Below are positions 44,848 through 53,100 of a stretch of DNA of 64,000 bases, in pieces. Source of the stretch: Providencia vermicola (GTDB lineage: Bacteria > Pseudomonadota > Gammaproteobacteria > Enterobacterales > Enterobacteriaceae); the NCBI RefSeq assembly GCF_020381325.1, contig NZ_JAGSPI010000010.1, positions 124,001-188,000 of the forward strand, given 5' to 3'. Numbering within the stretch: position 1 is the stretch's first letter; every line of letters begins with the position of its first letter. Under the pieces are notes generated by a model. It was not told where the DNA came from, ran no database searches, and worked only from the letters and a program-made list of their open reading frames with translations. The translations under genes and the position numbers were made by a program.

Positions 44848-45471
44848 TTAACGATAGCCTTGCGATAGCGGAACTTCAGGATCTGGCTCACCTGTTATAC
44901 GGTTTCTTAAATCGCGACGGATAATCTCAATCGACCAAAACCAAATTAAATGCCCGAAAATTTCAGAAACATTTTCATACCAAGGTAAGTCTAAAAGTGG
45001 CGGTGTTAAGCCCATTAAAGGGAATGAAATCATATGAACAAATAACTGCGCTAATGCCCCCGCTAATAGACCTTGCCATAATTTAATTTTTGGAAAAATC
45101 TCTGCCACGATGCAGTAACCAATCGCAAAAACCAGTGAAAAGAGGATATGTGTCACACCTACCCAATTAAAAACATGTCCGGCGAATGTATACACTGCTG
45201 CATTTGGATCTACCATCCCTAACCAATCCCTTAAAAATACATAAGGTGGATTGAGAAAATTACGTGAGCAGTCCACTTGCTCAGCAACCCGGATCAGTGT
45301 TTCTGGTGAACAAGCGGCATTAAACATATCGGTTGGACTACGTGGTGGTAAAGGCACTTCAGCCCCCCACTTCACAAAGGCAGAAACAATCCCACTGATA
45401 ATACCAACAAAGAACGCAACACCATAACGACGGCGTTTTTTTTCTGTAATATAAAAGAATCCCCGAGCCAT
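44848..45471 (-). CDS. yagU: YagU family inner-membrane protein (DUF1440)
   Basis: This 207-residue protein has about four transmembrane segments and the family features [22 protein letters not shown] near the N-terminus, [10 protein letters not shown], and [15 protein letters not shown]. coli YagU (204 residues) has been linked to acid resistance; the biochemical role is unknown. It is divergent from nagK across 277 bp. Confidence 0.88.
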   Translation of the reverse strand: MARGFFYITEKKRRRYGVAFFVGIISGIVSAFVKWGAEVPLPPRSPTDMFNAACSPETLIRVAEQVDCSRNFLNPPYVFLRDWLGMVDPNAAVYTFAGHVFNWVGVTHILFSLVFAIGYCIVAEIFPKIKLWQGLLAGALAQLFVHMISFPLMGLTPPLLDLPWYENVSEIFGHLIWFWSIEIIRRDLRNRITGEPDPEVPLSQGYR

Positions 45472-45748
45472 AAAACCTCTTTATTTGACTTAAGTTTTTT
45501 GAGATTTATTTATTCTCCTTTTATGAACATCCGTAAATGATATGAATCAATAAAATAATAATCACCAATAGAAATAATCACGCTCACAATTGCTACTCCG
45601 AGTTCACTGAACAGAAATAAAAACCAAAACGATAATTTCTCCAGCCACAATCTTTTGTATAATTAAGCCATCACACATGATCATTTAATTGTTTATCAAA
45701 TGGATACGTCATTATCGATGATAAACATACCATTTGGGGAAAAGGAAA

Positions 45749-46660
45749 ATGTATTACGGCTTTGACATGGGCGGAACCAAAATTGAACTGGCGGTCTTTG
45801 ATAATGAACTCAATCAAGTCTGGCAGAAACGAGTTCCGACACCTAAAAATGACTACCAAGCACTGCTGGATACCTTTCTTGTGCTCACCCAAGAAGCCGA
45901 TGAAAAATTCAATTGCCAAGGGAAAATTGGCGTTGGCGTTCCTGGTATTGTTAATCATGCAGAAGGCACCGTATTTACCACTAACGTTCCCGCAGCGCAG
46001 TACAAGCCTCTGATTCATGACTTAGCCAATGCGTTACAGCGCCCAGTAAAAGTGGAAAACGATGCCAATTGCTTTGCGCTATCCGAAGCTTGGGATCCTG
46101 AATTTAAGCGTTATCCAACGGTGTTGGGCTTAATTTTGGGTACAGGAGTGGGGGGCGGATTTGTCATTAATGGCAAAGTGTTGTCAGGGAAAAATGGGAT
46201 TGCAGGCGAAATTGGCCACATGAACCTCAGTGTTCGCGCAGCAAAACTATTAGGGGATACCGTCCCTGAAGTAACCTGTGGTTGCGGACAAACAGCTTGC
46301 TTCGAGACTTACCTTTCAGGCCCTGGGTTTGAGCGTATTTATACTGCATTTACAGGGGAAGAACGCTCTGCTATTGAAATTATTAAGCGATATCATCAGC
46401 AAAGCCCTGAAGCAGTCGAGCACGTTGAACGCTACATGTCTGTATTGGCGATGTTTATGGGGCAAGTCATTACCGTATTCGACCCCGATTTAGTCGTCTT
46501 TGGCGGCGGTTTATCGCAATTTGAAGAGATTTACCAGCGTTTGCCTGAAGTTCTACCTCAATATCTGTATGGCATTGCCACTTTACCTGCCATTGAAAAA
46601 GCCCGCTATGGTGATTCTGGCGGGGCTCGCGGTGCTGCGTTCCTCAACTTAATCGACTAA
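45749..46660 (+). CDS. nagK: N-acetyl-D-glucosamine kinase NagK
   Basis: This 303-residue ROK kinase phosphorylates GlcNAc salvaged from the cell wall. The phosphate motif is FDMGGTKIELAVFD (residues 5-18), the active-site region GVGVPGIVNHAEG lies near 62, and the zinc motif is CGCGQTACFETYLSG near 180. The length is identical to E. coli NagK. AAAGGAA precedes ATG45749; a TTG at 45734 in frame is not the start. Confidence 0.96.
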   Translation: MYYGFDMGGTKIELAVFDNELNQVWQKRVPTPKNDYQALLDTFLVLTQEADEKFNCQGKIGVGVPGIVNHAEGTVFTTNVPAAQYKPLIHDLANALQRPVKVENDANCFALSEAWDPEFKRYPTVLGLILGTGVGGGFVINGKVLSGKNGIAGEIGHMNLSVRAAKLLGDTVPEVTCGCGQTACFETYLSGPGFERIYTAFTGEERSAIEIIKRYHQQSPEAVEHVERYMSVLAMFMGQVITVFDPDLVVFGGGLSQFEEIYQRLPEVLPQYLYGIATLPAIEKARYGDSGGARGAAFLNLID

Positions 46661-46672
46661 CTTTCTTTTCAT

Positions 46673-46700
46673 ACTCCTTGGTAATTATCTACCAAGGAGT
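46673..46700 (+). terminator. Terminator of nagK
   Basis: ACTCCTTGGTA and TACCAAGGAGT are perfect 11-bp arms with a 6-nt loop. T-rich sequence follows. Confidence 0.8.
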
Positions 46701-46970
46701 TCATTTACCTTTATTTTCAGATGATAATCATTATCATCCATTTGCAAATGGTGCTAAAATAACCCAAGACCGGTTTTATTATCATTGCCATTCTCAGAAT
46801 AACTTCAGCAAATTATAAATAGAAAACAGCAAGATATTATTAAATTTGGGCGATAAAGACTTGTCTGATACAGCTTGCGACTAAAAACGCTATTATTACA
46901 TTACATACAATAAGGTAATAAACAAAAACATCCGCCGTTACCCCTTAAACAACAATAAAGAGAAGGCCTT
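46701..46970. promoter_or_regulatory. Control region of the yqiJ-flotillin-ATPase-rhomboid cluster
   Basis: This 270-bp region contains a Fur box at 46720-46738 and, 16 bp after it, an extended -10-like TGCTAAAAT, so Fur could block that promoter. A long leader of about 200 nt would precede yqiJ; it has no open gene and no RyhB-like core that I recognise. GAAGG (46962-46966) is the ribosome binding site for yqiJ. Confidence 0.6.
46720..46738. promoter_or_regulatory. Fur box
   Basis: GATGATAATCATTATCATC is a perfect inverted repeat around a single central base. It contains TGATAAT-C-ATTATCA, the exact 7-1-7 Fur recognition core. It is 232 bp upstream of yqiJ and 60 bp after nagK. Confidence 0.8.
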
Positions 46971-47606
46971 ATGGGATTGTTTTTTCAGAATAGTTTGATG
47001 TTTCCCACCATTGTTTTTAGTGGATTACTCATTATTGTTTTATTTTACTGGTTATGTGCAGCATTTGGCTTACTCGATATTGATGTCTTTAATATTGATA
47101 CCGAATTCGATGCAGGGCTTGATGCTTCAGGGTTCGCGGGCTGGCTCACCAAACTGGGCTTAGCGGGGATCCCTGTTACCATTATTCTAACCTTATTTAC
47201 GCTATTTGGCTGGGTTATCAGCTACTTTTGCGTTTATGGCTTTATCCGTTTTATTGATTCAACCCTATTACGCTACCTTGTTGGCTTTGCCGTATTTGCC
47301 ATCACACTGTTTATTTCCCTTCATCTCACTGCTTTATGTTTAAAACCCGTTCGTAAAAAACTGGTCAGCCTCAATAAACCCAAAACCGTACATCAGCTTA
47401 TTGGCAAATTAGCGACTGTACGTTCAGGGTCAGTGAGTGAACAAAATGGGGAAGCGATGTTAGAAGATGGCGGTGCAGGGTTAATTTTACAGATACGCGC
47501 ACCATCAACCGAGAATTTAAAGCGAGGCGATCGCGTCGTTATTATTAGCTATGACGCGCAGTCCCACAGTTACCAAGTCGTGACGGAAGATGAGTTCCGT
47601 CATTAG
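46971..47606 (+). CDS. yqiJ: YqiJ family membrane protein (NfeD-like OB fold)
   Basis: This 211-residue protein has three transmembrane segments (about residues 12-35, 60-90 and 100-125). A C-terminal OB-fold-like region (about 140-208; LIGKLATVRSGSVSEQNGEAM, GDRVVIISYD) resembles NfeD proteins that partner with flotillins. Length matches E. coli YqiJ (209). It is the first gene of the cluster; the flotillin gene follows after 76 bp with its own ribosome binding site. Its role is probably assembly of the flotillin complex (family-based inference). Confidence 0.88.
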   Translation: MGLFFQNSLMFPTIVFSGLLIIVLFYWLCAAFGLLDIDVFNIDTEFDAGLDASGFAGWLTKLGLAGIPVTIILTLFTLFGWVISYFCVYGFIRFIDSTLLRYLVGFAVFAITLFISLHLTALCLKPVRKKLVSLNKPKTVHQLIGKLATVRSGSVSEQNGEAMLEDGGAGLILQIRAPSTENLKRGDRVVIISYDAQSHSYQVVTEDEFRH

Positions 47607-47682
47607 TTTTCACGATATAGACAATAAACCTTTGCTTGCCTATTTAAAATAACGACCTCGTCGGAACCTATGGAGAAGAAAT

Positions 47683-49884
47683 ATGGATTTGGCTGCATTA
47701 ATGCCCTTTTTAACCATTATTGGCGGGATCATCGTCATTATTTTAGGCTTCTTTGGATTATTTAAAGCCTTCTATATCAAAGTCCCACAAGGTACCGCAT
47801 TGATTGTGAACGACATGTCGTCACAACCCAAAGTGCATTTCACAGGTGCGCTGGTTTATCCTGTTATCTATAAAAAAGAATTTATGCGAATTTCACTTCT
47901 AACATTAGAAGTGGATCGCCGTGGTAAAGACGGTTTAATTTGCCATGATAACTTGCGTGCGGATATCACTGTTGCTTTTTACTTACGTGTAAATGAAACC
48001 ACTGAAGACGTATTGAAAGTAGCAAAAGCTATTGGGGTTGACCGCGCTTCTGACCACCAAGCCGTCAGCACCTTATTTAGTGCAAAATTCTCTGAAGCAC
48101 TAAAAACAGTCGGTAAACAGTTTGATTTAGCAAAACTTTTTGAAGATCGCCAAAACTTCCGTGACCGCATCGTTGATGTGATTGGTAAAGACCTTAATGG
48201 CTATGCATTAGAAGACGTTGCCATTGACTATTTAGAGCAAACACCGAAATCTGCTCTTGACCCAAACAATATCTTTGACTCTGAAGGTATTCGTAAAATC
48301 ACTGAAATTACTGCTATCCATAACATTGAAACGAACCAAAAAGAACGTGACCAAGAGTTAGCGATTCAAAAGAAAAATGTGGAAACACGCGAAGCCAGTT
48401 TAGCACTAGAACGCCAACAAGCGGATGCGGAAGCACGTCAAAAGCGTGAAATTGATAATATTCGTTCCCGTGAACAAGCCGAAACACTGCGTGTTCAAGA
48501 AGAAGAACGCTTAAAATCGGAACAAGCACGTATACAAACTCAGCAAGAAATTGAGATTCGTGAAGAAAACCGAATGCGTGAAGTTGAAGTTGCTCAACAA
48601 AACCGCACCCGTGCCGTAGCCATTGAAGAAGAACGCGTTAGTCGCGCACGAGAACTTGAAATCGTTGCCCGTGAGCGTGAAGTTGAGCTACAACGCATTG
48701 AAAAAGAAAAAGCATTAGAAGAAGAACGCAAAAACATCTCGAATGTGATCCGTGAACGTGTTGCCGTTGAAAAAACCGTCGCACAGGAAGAAGAACGTAT
48801 TAAAGAAGTCCGTGAAGTGTCTGAAGCTGATCGTATGCGCCAAGTTACTGTAATCAACGCACAAGCCGAAGCTGAAGAGTTATTGGTTCGCCAAGTGAAG
48901 AGAGCCGAAGCCGATGAAGCGAGCGCTAAACACAAAGCGGAAGAAATCAGCACCATGGCACAAGCTGAATTAGAAGCCTCAGCCAAACAAGCAGAAGCGA
49001 AAAAACGCTTAGCAGAAGGGATTGAAGCTGAACACGCTGCGTTAGGTTTAGCAGAAGCCCGCGTTCGCCAAGCGACTGCTGAAGCAGAAGAAAAAGAAGG
49101 TTTAGTACTAGCCAATATTACCGCCGAAAAACTGTTAGCAGAAGCACGTGGCTTGAAAGAAAAAGGTTTAACCGAAGCACAAGTCATGGAAGCCAAAGCG
49201 AAAGCAGAGCAACAACAAGGGCTTGCTGAAGCCAAAATCCTCGAAGAGAAATTAGCAGCGCAAGCGCGTGGTGAAGAACAACAAGCCAACGCAAAAGAAA
49301 AATTAGGTTTAGCGGATGCAAAAGTCCTTGAAGAGAAACTGGCAGCACAAGCTCGAGGTGAAGGCCAGTTAGGTTCAGCACAAGCGGAAGTTATTCGTCA
49401 GCGCCTGAAAGCTGAAGCAGACGGCTTAACTGACAAATTCAAATCCATGGATCACCTCAGCGATACCGCACGTTCCCATGAAGAATTCCGTATGCGCCTT
49501 GAGAAAGAATTTGAACAAGCTATGGCATCTATCGATGCCAATAAAGAAATCGCTCGTGAGCAAGCGGATGTCTTGGCTGCAGCGCTTAGCAAAACCAATA
49601 TCGAAATTGTGGGCGGCGATGGTAACTTCTTCAACACCTTCTCTAAAGCACTTAGCTTAGGTAAGGCTGTCGATGGCTTTATGGATAAAAGCAGCTTCGC
49701 CAAAGAAAATGTGGAAAAACTGATTAACCGCAGTAAGGAAGATAAAAAAATCGATATTGCCGCTTTACTGAAAAACCCTGAAGTTCAAGACCTAATCAAT
49801 GGCTTTATGGCTGCAAAAGGCGCTGGACAATTAGCAAAAACCGTAACGGCAAAACCCGTTCCACCCGCTGATGACCAACTTTAG
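47683..49884 (+). CDS. yqiK: Flotillin-like protein (YqiK family) with extended coiled coil
   Basis: This 733-residue protein is clearly longer than E. coli YqiK (553 as I recall). One N-terminal transmembrane segment (residues 5-30) leads into an SPFH/band-7 domain (about 30-210; VPQGTALIVND, AIGVDRASDHQAVSTLF). A very long Glu/Ala/Arg-rich coiled coil follows (about 215-600). Within it a 29-residue unit repeats in tandem (EAKILEEKLAAQARGEEQ at about 516, DAKVLEEKLAAQARGEGQ at about 545). The C-terminal part (600-733) contains IEIVGGDGNFFNTFSKALSLG. Flotillins form ring- or cage-like membrane scaffolds. The extra coiled coil probably binds the adjacent coiled-coil ATPase. Confidence 0.9.
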   Translation: MDLAALMPFLTIIGGIIVIILGFFGLFKAFYIKVPQGTALIVNDMSSQPKVHFTGALVYPVIYKKEFMRISLLTLEVDRRGKDGLICHDNLRADITVAFYLRVNETTEDVLKVAKAIGVDRASDHQAVSTLFSAKFSEALKTVGKQFDLAKLFEDRQNFRDRIVDVIGKDLNGYALEDVAIDYLEQTPKSALDPNNIFDSEGIRKITEITAIHNIETNQKERDQELAIQKKNVETREASLALERQQADAEARQKREIDNIRSREQAETLRVQEEERLKSEQARIQTQQEIEIREENRMREVEVAQQNRTRAVAIEEERVSRARELEIVAREREVELQRIEKEKALEEERKNISNVIRERVAVEKTVAQEEERIKEVREVSEADRMRQVTVINAQAEAEELLVRQVKRAEADEASAKHKAEEISTMAQAELEASAKQAEAKKRLAEGIEAEHAALGLAEARVRQATAEAEEKEGLVLANITAEKLLAEARGLKEKGLTEAQVMEAKAKAEQQQGLAEAKILEEKLAAQARGEEQQANAKEKLGLADAKVLEEKLAAQARGEGQLGSAQAEVIRQRLKAEADGLTDKFKSMDHLSDTARSHEEFRMRLEKEFEQAMASIDANKEIAREQADVLAAALSKTNIEIVGGDGNFFNTFSKALSLGKAVDGFMDKSSFAKENVEKLINRSKEDKKIDIAALLKNPEVQDLINGFMAAKGAGQLAKTVTAKPVPPADDQL

Positions 49885-50118
49885 TTAATCAAAATCTGAG
49901 GGGCATTTTTTGCCCTTCAGACTGCTGACAAACTGATTAGGTTTGGCAGCAGGTTGGATTGGTTTTGAAAATAGACAAGGAAAATCAATTTATTGATTTT
50001 CGGCTGATAACACAAAGCAGGAAAAACCACGCTTTTATCCTGCTTTGTCAACAACCTCAGGGGCATTTTTGCCCCTATTGCCTTTTTTTTCATCCACTTT
50101 AAGGGAATTCGCTGCACC
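49885..50118 (+). other. Structured spacer: five consecutive inverted repeats
   Basis: Five stem-forming elements follow each other. TCTGAGGGGC/GCCCTTCAGA is at 49895-49921. CTGCTGACAAAC/GTTTGGCAGCAG is at 49922-49952 (one mismatch). AAAATCAAT/ATTGATTTT is at 49981-50000. ACAAAGCAGGA/TCCTGCTTTGT is at 50012-50048. AGGGGC/GCCCCT is at 50059-50076, followed by a T8 run at 50083-50090. The first and last share AGGGGCATTTTT-GCCC, suggesting duplication. The last looks like a true terminator or attenuator limiting ATPase expression relative to flotillin. Confidence 0.7.
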
Positions 50119-53100
50119 ATGTCAGATTTTCAGGAAACGGATCGCGAGCAAGAAATACTCGATAGCGCTGTTGCAGAAGGGGGCGCTTATGACATTTTAC
50201 GTAAGCGGCTGACCGAACAAGGCCAGCAACTTCACCAAAAAGCCATACAGCTCAATGAAAAACGCCTAGAAGAATTTGGTCAAAGCCAAATGGATATTAT
50301 TGGGCGTATTCGTATTCGTACTGAAAATAACTGCCAAGCCCGAGATATTGTTCGAGTGGGTGAATGGTTGTTATTTGGCTATAACGTTTTCCTTGGATTA
50401 AAAAAAGAAACGCACCTCAATGATGTATTTTCATTGTATCGATTGATTGAAAATGAAGGCGAATTTGATGTTGAAGCCGTCGATAATGAAGATACCTTTT
50501 TAAATGATACTCGGTTTATTCAGGATTTTACTGAGCTCTATACCTATTATAAAAACACCCAATTACTGCAACTTGTAGAGCGTGATGGCAAACTGCTGGC
50601 TAGCTTTCAAATCGGCGACCGCATTACCGATGTCCGCGTTTTTCGTTGGTCAATCTCAAGTGACAAACAACGTATTGAATACATTGATAATCGAGGGGAA
50701 CGCGATATCGCCCTTCCCCCTGCTTATGACTTTGAGTGGCAAAAAACCACGCGCGAAGACACCGTAAATGGCCGTTACCCTCACATTAATATCCTCGATA
50801 CCGTATTTGTTGAAACTATCGGTGGCGACTTAACCATTAAGTGTGAAAATAACACAGAAGATGGTTTGGGGATTTATCGTGAAGCAGTACTGGATAAAAA
50901 CCAGTCCCTCGACGATGCGCAAATTGAATATGCCCAAACGGGCAGCCTGATTATTTTAAAGATTTTACCTTATCGGGAAGAAAGCTGGCGCTATCTGGTT
51001 TACAACACACTGACCCAGTCTGTACAACGCATTGATGCCATTGGGCAGGCTTGCGTTCAGCTCCCTGAAGATCACGGTATTATTTTCCCAGGGGGGTATT
51101 ACCTACAAAGTGGGGAATATAAAACCTTTGAGCAGCCAATGGATGGCATGCGTTTTCGCCGCTTACGTCGCTCACCAAATGGGGAGGACGTTTTATATGT
51201 GTTTTACTCCCCCAATCAAGGCCGTATTGCACTTTTTAACTACAACCTAATTGAACGCACCCTGTCTGTTCCATTGATTGGGCACGGTTATGCCATGCTT
51301 GAAGATGGCAAAATGGTTCTGTTCGAAGGTGAAGGGGAAGAAGCCACTCGCGTCCATCCAATGCAAGTGTGGCAAACACCTTTTTATTCTGATGAATTTG
51401 CGGATAAGCAACCTACTCGAGGGGGCTTTTTTGGCCGAATTGGTAACGCAGATTTAGTCCGTGGCATTTCTGAAATATTGCATGTTGCCAAAGAGATTGA
51501 AGGCAATCATGTTTCTATCGCCCGCTATGAGCAGCTCAGCCAGCAACCTAAAAATTTATTGGATTTATACTATTGGTTTAGCGATGAGCAATGCTTAGAA
51601 ATTGGTAAGTTACTGAAAGAAATCACGCAAACCAGTGAATTAGTGCTTGATGAATATGAAAAGGTAGAAAGCATCCGCCAGCAGTCGGCTAAATCGATGA
51701 ATGAAGCCATTAGCCGCCAGAAATCACTATTATCGCTAACATTACCCGATAGCTGGGATGATATTCAGCAATTTGTTGATGGTTTAAATGCCCTAAACGC
51801 ACAACGCGGGCACTTGATTTCGCTGCGTGAATTTCGCTATATGGATTTAGAAAAACTGAGTGAAATGGAAGGCGAAATTGAAAAAAATCAACAATATGTC
51901 TCCCAAGAAACCGCCGTTTTTCTGGCTAGCGATAAAGCGCTACAACCTTTCAAAGCACAATTAACCGTTTTTGAAGAACAAACCGAAAAAGCACAAAACA
52001 GCGCCCAATTAGATATCCCAATGAATGACATGGAAAAAATGTCAGCAGATTTGGATATGCTATCTAATTTAATGGCTTCACTGTCATTCAATGATGTGAC
52101 ACAACAAACCCACATCATTGATTCTATCTCACAAATTTATGCACAGCTGAATCAGTCACGGGCTCGCTTACAACAGAAACGAAAGTCCCAAACCAGCGTT
52201 GAAACCGTGGCGCAGTTTGGCGCACAATTTCGTTTATTTAGCCAAGGGATCACCAATGCATTGTCCCTTGCGACAGACCCTGAGCGTTGTGATGATCAGC
52301 TATCAAGATTACTGGTTCAATTAGAAGAACTGGAAAGCCAGTTTAGTGGCCACGATGAGTTTCTTGATGATATCTTAGCCAAGCGCGAAGAGTTACTTGA
52401 AACCTTTGAATCTCATAAACAAATTCTCATTGATGACCGCCAGCGCCGTGCACAAAATCTGTTAACTGCCGCTGACCGCTTACTCGATAGCTTGCAACGC
52501 AGAACCACCCGCCTGCAATCTCAAGATGAGCTAAATGCATTTTTTGCCTCAGACCCCCTTGCGTTAAAAACGCGAGAAATCATCGAAAAACTGAGAGAGA
52601 TTAACGACAATGTTAAAGCCGATGATATCGATGCTCGCTTAAAAGCATCTCGTGACCAAGCTATTCGCATTCTGCGTGATAAAACCGATATTTTTGAAGA
52701 TGGCGGTAATATCATCAAATTGGGTCGCCATCGATTTAGCGTTAACACGCAAGAGCTAGACCTCACTATCTTGCCTAAAAATAACCAACTCTGGGTATAT
52801 CTCACGGGTACGGATTTTCAGGAACCGATTGAAAATGAAGAGCTCACGCAGCTACAGCCTTATTGGACGGCAACCTTAGAATCTGAGTCAGAGACAGTTT
52901 ATCGCGCTGAATACCTTGCTTATTCGATTATTTATTCTGCCGCTAAACGCCAAGACGAACTCAACATGGCGTTGTTAACCAGCGCGTTAACCTCCCCTGA
53001 AAAGCTGGAAAAAATCGTGCGCGATTTTGCAGGCCCACGCTACAAAGAAGGCTATGAAAAAGGGATTCACGACCACGATGCCATTGCAATCTTAAAAAAA

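Noticed and set aside
48594-49289. 231-codon minus-strand open frame rich in Ser, Ala and Arg
   Set aside because: It mirrors the Glu/Ala-rich coiled-coil codons of the flotillin gene. It has low-complexity composition, no ribosome binding site and no domain.
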